A DNA stretch of 64,000 nt, from positions 124,001 through 188,000 of the forward strand of contig NZ_RQVR01000002.1 in assembly GCF_003865365.1 (NCBI RefSeq). Direction: 5' to 3'. A program made the position numbers and the translations under genes. Position 1 is the stretch's first letter; each line of letters starts with the position of its first letter. Below, piece after piece: positions 1 to 9,014 of this stretch. Below the pieces are notes generated by a model. It was given only the letters and a program-made list of their open reading frames with translations. It searched no databases and had not been told where the DNA came from. This DNA comes from Flavobacterium macacae (GTDB lineage: Bacteria; Bacteroidota; Bacteroidia; Flavobacteriales; Flavobacteriaceae).

Positions 1-1880
1 TACGTCCGCTTTTCCCATCAGATTACCATGCAGAAGTTCAAGTTATGATTCAGTTGATGTCTCATGACGAAGAAGTAATGCCAGATGCATTGGCAGGTTT
101 AGCCGCTTCGGCAGCGCTTGCTTTGTCTGACATTCCTTTTGAAACTTTGATTTCTGAAGCAAGAGTCGGAAGAATTGATGGAAAATTCATCATCAACCCT
201 TCTCGCGCCCAATTAGAATTGTCAGATATTGACATGATGATTGGAGCTTCAACAGATTCTATCGCAATGGTAGAAGGTGAAATGAAAGAAATTTCAGAAG
301 CAGAAATGTTAGAAGCAATCAAATTTGCACACGAACACATCAAAAACCAAATTGCTGCGCAAGAAAGACTGCAAGCTGCCTTTGGTAAAAAAGAAGTTCG
401 TACGTATGAAGGAGAAAGAGAAGATGAAGCGATTTACGAAAAAGTAAAAGCAGCATCTTATGATAAAATTTACGCAATTGCAAGCAAAGGTTCTGCGAAA
501 CACGAACGTTCGGCTGCATTTGACGAAGTTAAAGAAGAAGTAAAAACGTTATTTACTGACGAAGAATTATTGGAAAACGGAGATTTAGTTTCTAAATATT
601 TCAAAAAAGTCAATAAAGAAGCCGTTCGTAATGTAACTTTAGATTTAGGAACACGTCTTGACGGAAGAAAAACTACAGAAATCAGAGATATCTGGTGTGA
701 AGTAGATTATTTACCTTCAGTTCACGGTTCTGCATTGTTTACACGTGGAGAAACGCAAGCTTTGGCTACAGCAACTTTAGGAACTTCTAGAGAAGCAAAC
801 CAAATTGATTCACCATCTGAACAAGGAGAAGAAAAATTCTATCTGCACTATAATTTCCCACCATTTTCAACAGGAGAAGCGCGTCCCCTAAGAGGAACTT
901 CAAGAAGAGAAGTGGGCCACGGAAACTTGGCACAAAGAGCCTTAAAAAATATGATTCCTGCTGATTGTCCTTATACAATTCGTGTGGTTTCTGAAGTATT
1001 GGAATCTAACGGTTCGTCTTCAATGGCAACAGTTTGTGCTGGAACTCTATCTTTGATGGATGCTGGTATTCAAATGATTCGTCCGGTTTCTGGAATTGCA
1101 ATGGGATTGATTACTGACGGAGATCGTTTTGCTGTTTTATCTGATATCTTGGGTGATGAAGATCACTTGGGAGACATGGATTTCAAGGTAACGGGTACTT
1201 CCGAAGGAATTACAGCGTGTCAAATGGACATCAAAATTGACGGATTGAAATATGAAATCATGGAGCAAGCTTTAGCTCAAGCTCGTGACGGACGTTTGCA
1301 TATCTTAGGAAAATTGATTGAAACTTTAGCTAAACCAAACGAAGACGTTAAAGTTCACGCTCCAAAAATCATTATGAGAACAATTCCTGGAAACTTCATC
1401 GGTGCGTTAATCGGACCTGGTGGAAAAGTGATCCAAGAATTGCAAAAAGCTACAGGTTGTACTATCGTAATCAACGAAGTGGATGAGCAAGGTGTTGTTG
1501 AAATCCTTGGAACTGATCCTGACGGAATCGCTGCTGTATTGGCAAAAATCGATTCAATCATTTTCAAACCACAAATGGGAGAAGCTTACGAAGTGAAAGT
1601 AATCAAGATGCTAGATTTTGGTGCCGTTGTAGAATATACAGAAGCTCCAGGAAACGAAGTATTGCTTCACGTATCTGAACTGGCTTGGGAAAGAACTGAA
1701 AACGTAACTGATGTTGTAAACATGGGTGACGTATTCCAAGTAAAATACTTAGGACTTGATCCAAAAACAAGAAAAGAAAAAGTTTCTAGAAAAGCACTTT
1801 TGCCAAGACCTCCAAGAGATGAAAATGCTCCAAGAGAAGAAAGAGCACCTCGTCCAGAAAGACGTGACGACAGAAAATAA
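1..1880 (+). CDS. pnp: Polyribonucleotide nucleotidyltransferase (PNPase), 5' end cut by window
   Basis: PNPase degrades RNA 3' to 5' by phosphorolysis. The reading frame is open from base 3 (it begins [14 protein letters not shown]), so the start codon and, judging from E. coli PNPase, roughly the first 90 residues lie outside the window; about 625 residues are visible. The second RNase PH domain carries the catalytic-site sequence [20 protein letters not shown] domain with GPGG follows (around base 1410), then an S1 domain (bases about 1580-1800) and a short basic, proline-rich tail ending RRDDRK. A strong hairpin terminator follows. The first ATG in view (base 45) is internal and should not be taken as the start. 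Identification is secure. Confidence 0.97.
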   Translation, partial: RPLFPSDYHAEVQVMIQLMSHDEEVMPDALAGLAASAALALSDIPFETLISEARVGRIDGKFIINPSRAQLELSDIDMMIGASTDSIAMVEGEMKEISEAEMLEAIKFAHEHIKNQIAAQERLQAAFGKKEVRTYEGEREDEAIYEKVKAASYDKIYAIASKGSAKHERSAAFDEVKEEVKTLFTDEELLENGDLVSKYFKKVNKEAVRNVTLDLGTRLDGRKTTEIRDIWCEVDYLPSVHGSALFTRGETQALATATLGTSREANQIDSPSEQGEEKFYLHYNFPPFSTGEARPLRGTSRREVGHGNLAQRALKNMIPADCPYTIRVVSEVLESNGSSSMATVCAGTLSLMDAGIQMIRPVSGIAMGLITDGDRFAVLSDILGDEDHLGDMDFKVTGTSEGITACQMDIKIDGLKYEIMEQALAQARDGRLHILGKLIETLAKPNEDVKVHAPKIIMRTIPGNFIGALIGPGGKVIQELQKATGCTIVINEVDEQGVVEILGTDPDGIAAVLAKIDSIIFKPQMGEAYEVKVIKMLDFGAVVEYTEAPGNEVLLHVSELAWERTENVTDVVNMGDVFQVKYLGLDPKTRKEKVSRKALLPRPPRDENAPREERAPRPERRDDRK

Positions 1881-1911
1881 TAATTATTCTTTTTTAAAGG
1901 TTAATTCAACT

Positions 1912-1945
1912 AAAACCCCATTTCATTATTGAGATGGGGTTTTTA
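1912..1945 (+). terminator. Rho-independent terminator of pnp
   Basis: An inverted repeat with arms AAAACCCCAT and ATGGGGTTTT, 12-base loop, followed by T-rich sequence, lies about 30 bases after the pnp stop codon. Confidence 0.85.
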
Positions 1946-2123
1946 AGTTTTTTTTTAAAAATACGCTTTAGCAATTAAAAACACAAAACACACAAAGTCA
2001 ATAATTTACAAAATTAATTTTAATTATTAAAAGACAATTAGATAATTCTTTGAAATTTTTGTAACTTTTTGGGCACTCCTTACGTATAACAATCTGAATA
2101 CTTAAAATTTAAGGAAAACCTAC

Positions 2124-2987
2124 ATGAGACAACTAAAAATTACCAAGCAGGTAACAAATCGTGAAACTGCTTCTTTAGACAAATACCTACAAGAAATTGG
2201 AAAAGTTGACTTAATTACCGCTGATGAAGAGGTAGAATTAGCACAGAAGATCAAGGCGGGAGACCAAAGAGCATTAGAAAAATTGACAAAAGCCAATTTA
2301 CGTTTCGTGGTTTCCGTAGCAAAACAATATCAAAATCAAGGACTTACACTTCCCGATTTAATTAACGAAGGAAACTTAGGACTTATTAAAGCCGCACAGC
2401 GTTTTGATGAAACGCGCGGTTTTAAATTTATCTCCTATGCCGTTTGGTGGATTCGCCAGTCGATTCTTCAAGCTTTGGCAGAACAGTCCCGTATCGTTCG
2501 TTTGCCGTTGAATAAAATTGGTTCGATCAATAAAATCAACAAAATGTATGCTTTGTTAGAGCAATCTAATGAAAGACCTCCTTCTGCTGAAGAAATTGCG
2601 AAAGAATTAGACATGACCGTGAATGACGTAAAAGAATCTATGAAAAACTCTGGACGCCACCTTTCAATGGATGCGCCGCTTGTGGAAGGAGAAGATTCAA
2701 ACCTTTATGACGTTTTGCGTTCGGGTGAATCTCCAAACCCAGACAGAGAATTGATCCATGAATCGTTGCGTACAGAAATTGAGCGTTCTTTAGAAACATT
2801 GACGCCAAGAGAAGCTGATGTTGTAAGGCTTTATTTCGGTTTGGGCGACCAGCATCCCATGACTTTAGAAGAAATCGGCGAAACTTTTGATTTGACCCGT
2901 GAGCGCGTGCGCCAGATTAAAGAAAAAGCAATCCGCAGATTGAAACACACTTCAAGAAGCAAAATCTTAAAAACATATTTAGGATAA
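2124..2987 (+). CDS. rpoD: Primary sigma factor RpoD (sigma-70), short Bacteroidetes form
   Basis: This is the housekeeping sigma factor that directs RNA polymerase to most promoters. At 287 residues it lacks the long region 1.1 of proteobacterial RpoD, as is usual in Bacteroidetes. Region 1.2 starts at [10 protein letters not shown] (about residue 18). Region 2 includes the core-binding and -10-reading segment with [18 protein letters not shown] (about residues 96-113). Region 4.2 holds the helix-turn-helix [18 protein letters not shown] near the C-terminus. It is monocistronic: about 240 bases separate it from pnp and two hairpins follow. The TAnnTTTG boxes seen elsewhere in this window are what this sigma type is known to read. 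Confidence 0.96.
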   Translation: MRQLKITKQVTNRETASLDKYLQEIGKVDLITADEEVELAQKIKAGDQRALEKLTKANLRFVVSVAKQYQNQGLTLPDLINEGNLGLIKAAQRFDETRGFKFISYAVWWIRQSILQALAEQSRIVRLPLNKIGSINKINKMYALLEQSNERPPSAEEIAKELDMTVNDVKESMKNSGRHLSMDAPLVEGEDSNLYDVLRSGESPNPDRELIHESLRTEIERSLETLTPREADVVRLYFGLGDQHPMTLEEIGETFDLTRERVRQIKEKAIRRLKHTSRSKILKTYLG

Positions 2988-3120
2988 CCAATTGCAACAT
3001 TTTCTAAAATCAATTTTGATTCTTAAGATAAATTTGTAAATTGTTTTCCGAACAGACACATACCGCAATAGTTAACGCAACAACAGTTTCAAAACTGTTC
3101 GTTTTTTGATTGATGATTGA

Positions 3121-3152
3121 AACTCCGGCTGATTACCGGAGTTTTGTTTTTT
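3121..3152 (+). terminator. Terminator downstream of rpoD
   Basis: Arms AACTCCGG (3121-3128) and CCGGAGTT (3136-3143) with a 7-base loop are followed by TTGTTTTTTT. A second T-run hairpin (AACAGTTT/AAACTGTT, 3082-3099) lies just before it. Confidence 0.8.
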
Positions 3153-3257
3153 TATCAAACAAAACATCCGGTCTGTTCTCCGGCACGGCGGATCGGGTTT
3201 CCGAAGTTTTGTTTTTATAAAACTTCACAATTCAAAGTTCAATAAAAATCATACTTT

Positions 3258-3371
3258 GGGCGTGCCACAAAAAAAAAGCTGACGCATTTTTTTGCTGTCG
3301 GGCTTACCGCTCCCAATCTTTTATTTTTTAAGAAAAAAATAAAAGGATTTCCGCTCAAATCCCTCACGCTG
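3258..3371 (+). repeat. Folded dispersed repeat, copy R1 (divergent type)
   Basis: The element runs from GGGCGTGCC (3258-3266) to CCCTCACGC (3361-3369). Its core reads GGCTTACCGCT, then an inner stem AATC-TTTTATTTTTT paired with AAAAAAATAAAA-G-GATT, with one extra G on the 3' arm. It shares the core with R2-R6 but has different outer ends, so I treat it as a subfamily. It is intergenic. Confidence 0.65.
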
Positions 3372-3461
3372 ACGAATTCAAACCAACACTTTTTTTTCAA
3401 AATTCAAAATTCTTTATTCCAAGTTCAACATTCAAAGCTTAAAACAAAAGTTTAGAATTTG

Positions 3462-3469
3462 TACCTTTG
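3462..3469 (+). promoter_or_regulatory. -7 promoter box of rpe
   Basis: TACCTTTG matches the Bacteroidetes -7 consensus TAnnTTTG. It lies 64 bases before the rpe ATG. No convincing TTG -33 element at the usual 17-23 bp spacing is visible. Confidence 0.5.
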
Positions 3470-3533
3470 CAAAAATTTTAAATATCCAACTCGGAATTCT
3501 GAATTTTAAACAACAGACAACATAACTACAAAA

Positions 3534-4196
3534 ATGAAAAACACACTAATTGCACCATCAGTTCTAGCCGCTGATTTTGGAAATTTACAGCGCGACCTTG
3601 AAATGATCAACAATAGCGAAGCCGACTGGTTTCACATTGACATCATGGACGGCGTTTTTGTTCCAAATATTTCTTACGGAATGCCCGTTTTGGAAACAAT
3701 CCAAAAACACGCTAAGAAAACCATTGACGTCCACTTGATGATTATCGATCCCGACCGTTACATCAAAACTTTCGCTTCCCTTGGAGCTAATGTTTTAAGC
3801 GTGCATTACGAAGCTTGTAACCATCTTCACAGAACGCTTCAGGCAATTAAAGCCGAAGGAATGAAAGCAGGTGTAGCAATTAACCCGCATACAAGTGTTA
3901 CGCTTTTAGAAGACCTTATTAACGATATCGATGTGGTTTGCATCATGAGCGTAAATCCTGGTTTTGGCGGACAATCTTTCATTGAATCGACTTACAAAAA
4001 AGTAAAACAGCTGAAAGAAATCATTATCAGAAACAATGCTTCTACCTTAATTGAAGTGGATGGCGGCGTAACCAATAAAAATGCAAAGCAATTGGCAGAA
4101 GCCGGAGCTGACGTTTTAGTTGCTGGAAGCTATGTTTTCAAAGCAGAAGACCAAATGGCAACCATTGCTGATTTGAAGAAAATCACTTCAATTTAA
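3534..4196 (+). CDS. rpe: Ribulose-phosphate 3-epimerase
   Basis: Rpe interconverts ribulose 5-phosphate and xylulose 5-phosphate in the pentose phosphate pathway. The 220-residue protein is the usual length for this TIM barrel. Visible family motifs are APSVLAADFGNL at the N-terminus, FHIDIMDGVFVPN with metal-binding His and Asp, DVHLMI, the catalytic-loop motif SVNPGFGGQSF and EVDGGV near the phosphate site. A hairpin shared with the facing DUF72 gene follows. Identification is secure. Confidence 0.96.
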   Translation: MKNTLIAPSVLAADFGNLQRDLEMINNSEADWFHIDIMDGVFVPNISYGMPVLETIQKHAKKTIDVHLMIIDPDRYIKTFASLGANVLSVHYEACNHLHRTLQAIKAEGMKAGVAINPHTSVTLLEDLINDIDVVCIMSVNPGFGGQSFIESTYKKVKQLKEIIIRNNASTLIEVDGGVTNKNAKQLAEAGADVLVAGSYVFKAEDQMATIADLKKITSI

Positions 4197-4212
4197 ACGA
4201 TTATACAATTTT

Positions 4213-4252
4213 AAAAAAAGCCTGCAAAGAATTATTTTGCAGGTTTTTTTTT
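4213..4252. terminator. Bidirectional terminator between rpe and the DUF72 gene
   Basis: Arms CCTGCAAA (4221-4228) and TTTGCAGG (4236-4243) are flanked by an A run on the left and a T run on the right, so the hairpin can end transcripts from both converging genes. Confidence 0.8.
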
Positions 4253-5141
4253 ATCCAAACAAATCACCTTGCTTCTCTTGTTTTGCCGGTATTTTTAAAT
4301 TTAATTTCAATTCTTTATTTAACCGCTCGATAAAATAAGTAGCAAGCAACGGAGATTCAACTTCAATATTTTGATGGACAAAAAAATACAATTTTTGCAA
4401 TCCTTCTTTTCGCCACTTTTTAATCCTGGCAATCCAATCGTCTAATCTTTCCACATCTGAAGAATGGTTCGCACCAACATATCTTATAAAAGCAACCGAA
4501 TTAGTCAATCGCATGTGCAGCATATCGCGTCGGCCGGCCGTGTCCACAATTATATTTGCCATATCGTGCTGCTGTAACAAATCACAGAATTGGTCTTGCA
4601 CTTTTTCATCGCTAAACCATTCTTGGTTTCTAACCTCAATTCCAAGCGGCACTCCTTTGGGAAAATCTTCGACAACTTTTGCCAGCCGTTCATAATCTTT
4701 AGGTTTAAAATTGTCGTGAAGCTGTAAAAAAGCCATTCCCAGTTTATCATCAAAATTGCTAATAGAATTGCAGAAATCATTCACCACTTCTTTCACATCA
4801 ATTAATCTTTTAAAATGGCTGATCGTATTTGTCAACTTTGGGAAAAACTTGAAATTTTCAGGCGTTTTATCTTTCCATGTTTCAACTTGTTCCCAAGATG
4901 GCATTCGATAAAAAGTCGCATTCAGTTCAATTGAATTAAATTGCGTGGAATAATACGCTAATTCATCTTTTGTACCGCGCGGATAAAAACCTTTGAGTTC
5001 GGTTCGGTTCCATTTGGCACAGCCTACGTACACTTCAAAATCGTTTCCTTTTGTAGCACTCAAAACCTTTTTTGTTTGGGGCGCATCTTTCGGCAGGGTA
5101 AAATCCACCAAACCCGGATCGGTTACTTTTCCAAAATCCAT
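4251..5141 (-). CDS. DUF72 (YecE-like) family protein
   Basis: A 296-residue protein of the DUF72 family, predicted to have a TIM-barrel fold. Recognisable family features are VYVGCAKWNRTELKGFYP (about residues 37-54), the YSTQFNSIELNATFYRMP segment (about 64-81) and HMRLTNSVAFIRYVG in the second half. The biochemical function of the family is not established, and nothing in the neighbourhood suggests one: rpe converges on it and the metallopeptidase gene upstream is separated by only 37 bases on the same strand, so the two may be co-transcribed. The start at MDFGKVTDPGLVDF is the only good ATG. Confidence 0.85.
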   Translation of the reverse strand: MDFGKVTDPGLVDFTLPKDAPQTKKVLSATKGNDFEVYVGCAKWNRTELKGFYPRGTKDELAYYSTQFNSIELNATFYRMPSWEQVETWKDKTPENFKFFPKLTNTISHFKRLIDVKEVVNDFCNSISNFDDKLGMAFLQLHDNFKPKDYERLAKVVEDFPKGVPLGIEVRNQEWFSDEKVQDQFCDLLQQHDMANIIVDTAGRRDMLHMRLTNSVAFIRYVGANHSSDVERLDDWIARIKKWRKEGLQKLYFFVHQNIEVESPLLATYFIERLNKELKLNLKIPAKQEKQGDLFG

Positions 5142-5178
5142 AATTTTTTAAAGTAAAGGTATAAAGATTTGAAATAGG

Positions 5179-5982
5179 TCATTTGAAATTTATCATTTTC
5201 CTAACTCTGTCATATAACTCAGGAAGCTGCTTTTTAAACGTTTCAGGCGATTCAAAGAAATGTTCCAAAATAACGGCCAAAAATTCATATTGGTTTTCGT
5301 AGGCATATTCCCTGAAATATCCTTTTGAAATCAGCGTTGCAAAAAGCGCTTCATCTTTGTAGCTATTGGCGATCGCATTAAATTCATCATAGAAAATCGC
5401 AGCGCTCGGATCATTGCTTTTCAACGCGTGAAAATGCAAAACGTGTGCAAATTCATGCAAGCCAAGATTTACATTATCGCTGGAATTTTGATGCCCCAAA
5501 AGAAAATCTTCCCAAGAAAAAACAACCGCTTTCAACCTCGGATTATATTCTCCTTTGTGATATTCTTGATTGGAAGCAGAAAAATATTTTGCGGGATAAA
5601 TTACAATCTTATTGAACCTCTGCACCAAATAATGGCGCATTCCAAAAGTCAGCATTACATAAGTTGCAGCAACGAGAAGCATCATTTCTTGGGTTATCGC
5701 AATGTCGTTCCCAATGAATTTATACGTTTTCAGGAAACAATTTATTCGGTGTTCAAAGTAGACCTTTTTTTTATCTGAAAGCCTTCTGTAAAACGCAAAT
5801 TCATTTTGAAGCATCAATTTGTGTTTGGGCTGTAATTTCTTCGGAAAAGGATAAAAATAAAGATACAACGGCTTATTAAAAATCAAAATATAACCCGATT
5901 CCACTATTTTAAAAGCCAGCATTGCTCCCAAAATTAGAATTGGCCCGACTAATAATAGCAAGAGAATAATTTGCTGTATCAT
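5179..5982 (-). CDS. Membrane-anchored zinc metallopeptidase, MtfA-like (M90)
   Basis: A 267-residue protein with a hydrophobic N-terminal helix (about residues 3-24) and a zinc-binding HEFAH motif at residues 176-180, an HExxH signature placed as in the MtfA/M90 peptidase family. The preceding sequence VVFSWEDFLLG and the downstream acidic stretch EFNAIANSYKDE (possible third ligand region) also fit that family. E. coli MtfA is linked to control of the glucose transporter repressor Mlc; that role should not be transferred here, because the substrate is unknown. The N-terminal anchor suggests it sits at the inner membrane. It follows the tRNA-Arg terminator and precedes the DUF72 gene. Confidence 0.8.
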   Translation of the reverse strand: MIQQIILLLLLVGPILILGAMLAFKIVESGYILIFNKPLYLYFYPFPKKLQPKHKLMLQNEFAFYRRLSDKKKVYFEHRINCFLKTYKFIGNDIAITQEMMLLVAATYVMLTFGMRHYLVQRFNKIVIYPAKYFSASNQEYHKGEYNPRLKAVVFSWEDFLLGHQNSSDNVNLGLHEFAHVLHFHALKSNDPSAAIFYDEFNAIANSYKDEALFATLISKGYFREYAYENQYEFLAVILEHFFESPETFKKQLPELYDRVRKMINFK

Positions 5983-6027
5983 TTTTTTTTGGAATTAAAA
6001 AAAAAGCCAAACAGTAAGTTTGGCTTT
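5983..6027 (-). terminator. Terminator after tRNA-Arg
   Basis: Read on the minus strand, arms AAAGCCAAAC and GTTTGGCTTT (6027-6018 and 6012-6003) with a 5-base loop are followed by a long T run. It ends the tRNA transcript just before the metallopeptidase gene. Confidence 0.88.
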
Positions 6028-6032
6028 AAAAA

Positions 6033-6109
6033 TGGTGACCCTGGAGGGGTTCGAACCCCCAACCCTCAGAGCCGAAATCTGATATTCTATCCAGTTGAAC
6101 TACAGGGTC
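6033..6109 (-). tRNA. tRNA-Arg, anticodon UCG
   Basis: Read on the minus strand, a 7-bp acceptor stem GACCCTG/CAGGGTC closes a full cloverleaf, with T-arm GGGTTCGAACCCC-type pairing and an anticodon stem TCAGA/TCTGA around the loop TTTCGGC. The anticodon TCG is at 6073-6075 and reads CGA arginine codons. The discriminator base is A, and CCA is encoded in the DNA (6035-6033). Confidence 0.95.
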
Positions 6110-6190
6110 ATTTTTGTTATTGACTTCTTAGATTTTTGGACTTTAGAAAGCCTAAGTTGTCTAAAAGTCTAAGAAGGATAATTATTTAAT

Positions 6191-6640
6191 TTAAGATAAT
6201 AATTTTTTCACGATGGTAGAAATTGTCTTTCCGTCTGCTTTTCCTGCTAACTGCGCAGCAGCTTCGCCCATCACTTTTCCCATTACAGCCATCCCTGATG
6301 CGCCTGAATCTGAAATAATTTTTGCAACTACCGCCTCAACTTCAGCTTCTGATAATTGCGCCGGAAGAAATTTTTCAATTATGGCAGCTTGCTCTAATTC
6401 GGGAGCTGCCAAGTCAGGCCTTCCTTGTTCATTATAAATGTTTGCGCTGTCTTTTCTTTGTTTTACCAATCGTTGCAAAAGCTTGATTTCGTCTTCTTGA
6501 GAAATTTCTTCTTTTGAACCTGATTCTGTCTGTGCCAATAACAAGGCAGATTTCACGGCTCTTAATGATTCAAGACTAACGGTGTCTTTGGCTCTCATTG
6601 CCGTTTTTATTTCTTCGTTGATCTGTATTTGTAAGCTCAT
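6191..6640 (-). CDS. GatB/YqeY domain-containing protein
   Basis: A 149-residue YqeY-type protein. The domain is related to the C-terminal tRNA-binding tail of GatB, the amidotransferase subunit that makes Gln-tRNA or Asn-tRNA, but stand-alone YqeY proteins have no firmly assigned function. Family features are the N-terminal helix with AMRAKDTVSLESLRAVKSAL (residues about 15-34), the RKDSANIYNEQGRPDLA segment, and the C-terminal VMGKVMGEAAAQLAGKADG. It lies downstream of ftsZ on the same strand but beyond the ftsZ terminator and a folded repeat, so I regard it as a separate unit. Confidence 0.9.
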   Translation of the reverse strand: MSLQIQINEEIKTAMRAKDTVSLESLRAVKSALLLAQTESGSKEEISQEDEIKLLQRLVKQRKDSANIYNEQGRPDLAAPELEQAAIIEKFLPAQLSEAEVEAVVAKIISDSGASGMAVMGKVMGEAAAQLAGKADGKTISTIVKKLLS

Positions 6641-6702
6641 TTTATTTGGTTCTGTTTGCGTTATTGTCCTGTTTTTTAAAGAAATTCGAATAGTTTCTCT
6701 AA

Positions 6703-6793
6703 TAGCCCCGATTGAAGGGAAAATCCTTTTTCATTTAAAAAAATGAAAAAGATTGTACCGGAAAGCGGGAATTGCCATTACTAAAAAAGCCTA
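6703..6793 (-). repeat. Folded dispersed repeat, copy R2
   Basis: Read on the minus strand it runs GCTTTTTTAGTAATGGCAA, CCCGCTTTCCG, the inner stem AATC-TTTTTCATTT / AAATGAAAAA-G-GATT, and ends AATCGGGGCTA. It is very close to R5, sharing AGTAATGGCAATTCC and GCTTTCCG. One unpaired G sits on the 3' arm. Confidence 0.75.
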
Positions 6794-6860
6794 AACGATT
6801 CGCTTCCAATTCCTTCCTACCTCGTCCATGACGGTTTTACCACAAAGACCCTGCGAAGAT

Positions 6861-6899
6861 AAAAAAAATAACCCGAAAATCAATGAATTTTCGGGTTAT
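6861..6899 (-). terminator. Terminator of the division/cell wall operon after ftsZ
   Basis: A 13-bp perfect stem (ATAACCCGAAAAT, 6868-6880, with ATTTTCGGGTTAT, 6887-6899) is followed on the minus strand by a run of T. It lies 21 bases beyond the ftsZ stop codon. Confidence 0.9.
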
Positions 6900-6920
6900 C
6901 AGAATTATGGTTTGAGTTAG

Positions 6921-8948
6921 TTAATCTACGTTATCGTGAAGGAACGAGTTGTTTGAACGCAACTGTAAGTCGTCGTTGCTGTCTGTTCCTAATGACATCC
7001 TAGATTTGCTAGTGTCAGCCTGGGTATTGCTTAAATCGATACCCATTCTTTTGTATGCTGGCTCTTTTTCAAATTCATCAACTCTTGATGGATTGTTGTG
7101 AAATTTGTAATTAAATTCTTTCATTTTAGCTCTTCGCTCATCGGCTCTTTTTTTCAAAGTCTGCTCAATTGTCATTTCTAACGGAGAGATTTCTTCAAAA
7201 GCTGGATTGGTGAATTTTGGAGTTTCCACTTTCATGGTCAACTCTAATTCTTTATCAACCGGTTTTTCAACTATTGCAACCGGCTTGGATTGAACCAATT
7301 CGTTTTCTACTTCCATATATTCTTCAAGCGAATATCTTACGATTCCTTTTTCGTTCAATTCTGTCATCGGAACTACTTGAACCGGCTGGTTTACTTGAAT
7401 TTCTTTCGTTTCGTTTGATAATTCAAAAAGAATCCTGTCTTGTTTTGGAGCTTCTCTTGGTACTTCCACTTCTTGTTTTACAGGAAGATCAAATGAAAAA
7501 GTGATTTGCTCTTCTTCTTTTTTATAAGCTACGAATTCGGGCTGGAAAACTTCCATTTCTCTAACTTCAGGAGTCGTAATGTAAAATTCGTGCTCGCTGA
7601 TTGGCGAAACAATTTGGAATTCAACATCAATATTTTTGATAAATTCTGTTGTTTTTACCAAATCAGAAACGGGAGCGACGGGAGCAACAGGAGCAATAGG
7701 AACGATTGGCGCTACAAATTGTACTTGCTGAACTGGCTCTTCCGCCACTTTTACTGGTTCTTCTACTTTTGCATCAAAGACATTATACTCTTCTAATTCA
7801 AAAACAACTCTTTCAGTGTTCGCTACTGTTTTTTTTTCTTCAGGAGCAGAAAAATCAAAAGATGAAACTACTGGTTTTGGAGACAAATCGTGGCCCATTC
7901 TTTGGTTTTCTTCAAGAGAATGGATGATTTTTTTTGGCTCTGTATTTACGATTTCGTTTTGTTGTTCTACGTTAAATCCCGTTGCGATAATGGTTACAGC
8001 GATTGATTCTCCAAGAGTTTCGTCTTCACCAACACCCATAATGATGTTTGCGTTGAAGCCTGCCTCCACTTGAATGTGGTCGTTGATTTCACCGATTTCG
8101 TCAATCGTGATTTCGTTAGTTCCAGAAACGATAAGCAACAATACGTTTTTGGCACCTGTAATTTTGTTGTCATTCAACAACGGAGAATCTAATGCCGAAA
8201 CGATTGCTTCTTTGGCACGGTTTTCACCAATTGCGATCGAAGAACCCATAATGGCAGTTCCGCTGTTTGACAAAACGGTTTTAGCGTCTTTTAAATCGAT
8301 ATTTTGAGTGTAGTGGTGCGTGATTACTTCAGCAATTCCTCTTGAGGCTGTTGCCAAAACTTCGTCCGCTTTTGAGAAACCAGCTTTAAAACCAAGGTTT
8401 CCGTACACTTCTCTTAATTTATTATTGTTGATTACAATCAACGAATCTACTTGTTTTCTTAGTCTTTCAACACCCAATAACGCTTGTTCTTGGCGCACTT
8501 TTCCTTCAAATTGAAAAGGAATAGTTACGATCCCAACGGTCAAGATATCTCTATCTTTAGCCAATTGGGCAATTACCGGCGCAGCGCCCGTACCCGTTCC
8601 GCCACCCATTCCTGCGGTGATGAAAACCATTTTTGTATTGCTGTCCAACATTTTTTCAATGTCAGCGATGCTTTCGATTGCAGACTGTTGCCCAACCTCT
8701 GGGTTTGCACCCGCACCAAGACCTTCAGTAAGGTGAACCCCTAATTGAATTTTATTTGGTACAGTACTGTTTGCCAAGGCTTGAGAATCAGTGTTGCAGA
8801 CAATAAAATCCACCCCTTTAATTCCCTGCTGGAACATGTGGTTGATCGCGTTGCTACCGCCACCTCCGACACCTATTACTTTAATTACATTTGATTGATT
8901 TTTAGGTAAATCAAATGAAATACTTCCAAAATCTGAGTTGCTCGTCAT
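6921..8948 (-). CDS. ftsZ: Cell division protein FtsZ with long C-terminal linker
   Basis: FtsZ is the tubulin-like GTPase that forms the division ring. The GTPase core (about residues 20-335) has the nucleotide-binding VGVGGGGSNAINHM region (26-39), the tubulin signature GGGTGTG (115-121) and a T7-loop-like NIDLKDAK. At 675 residues it is far longer than E. coli FtsZ (383). The extra length is a roughly 280-residue linker rich in Val, Pro and Glu, including a run of PxAPVAPV-type repeats near residue 425. Close to the end, EPAYKRMGIDL resembles the conserved tail peptide that binds FtsA. It is the last gene of the operon. Confidence 0.97.
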   Translation of the reverse strand: MTSNSDFGSISFDLPKNQSNVIKVIGVGGGGSNAINHMFQQGIKGVDFIVCNTDSQALANSTVPNKIQLGVHLTEGLGAGANPEVGQQSAIESIADIEKMLDSNTKMVFITAGMGGGTGTGAAPVIAQLAKDRDILTVGIVTIPFQFEGKVRQEQALLGVERLRKQVDSLIVINNNKLREVYGNLGFKAGFSKADEVLATASRGIAEVITHHYTQNIDLKDAKTVLSNSGTAIMGSSIAIGENRAKEAIVSALDSPLLNDNKITGAKNVLLLIVSGTNEITIDEIGEINDHIQVEAGFNANIIMGVGEDETLGESIAVTIIATGFNVEQQNEIVNTEPKKIIHSLEENQRMGHDLSPKPVVSSFDFSAPEEKKTVANTERVVFELEEYNVFDAKVEEPVKVAEEPVQQVQFVAPIVPIAPVAPVAPVSDLVKTTEFIKNIDVEFQIVSPISEHEFYITTPEVREMEVFQPEFVAYKKEEEQITFSFDLPVKQEVEVPREAPKQDRILFELSNETKEIQVNQPVQVVPMTELNEKGIVRYSLEEYMEVENELVQSKPVAIVEKPVDKELELTMKVETPKFTNPAFEEISPLEMTIEQTLKKRADERRAKMKEFNYKFHNNPSRVDEFEKEPAYKRMGIDLSNTQADTSKSRMSLGTDSNDDLQLRSNNSFLHDNVD

Positions 8949-9014
8949 AATATTTGGTTTTAATTTCTTTTCTTTTTCTTAATTTTTTTTTCGGCTAATA
9001 CTCTATCTGCCTCG

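Larger units (their letters stand above)
2988..3533. other. Intergenic region rpoD-rpe: two hairpins, one folded repeat, rpe promoter
   Basis: No protein gene is supported in this 546-base gap. It holds a TAAATTTG box (3029-3036), a hairpin plus T run ending near 3107, the rpoD terminator (3121-3152), a folded repeat (3258-3371), low-complexity sequence rich in ATTCAAA-type words, and the rpe -7 box (3462-3469). The stretch from 3037 to 3107 could be a small RNA; see findings. Confidence 0.7.

Noticed and set aside
3258-3371. Integron attC site
   Set aside because: The folded repeat has an unpaired base as attC sites do, but I see no GTTRRRY core or integrase gene, so only the general comparison is kept.
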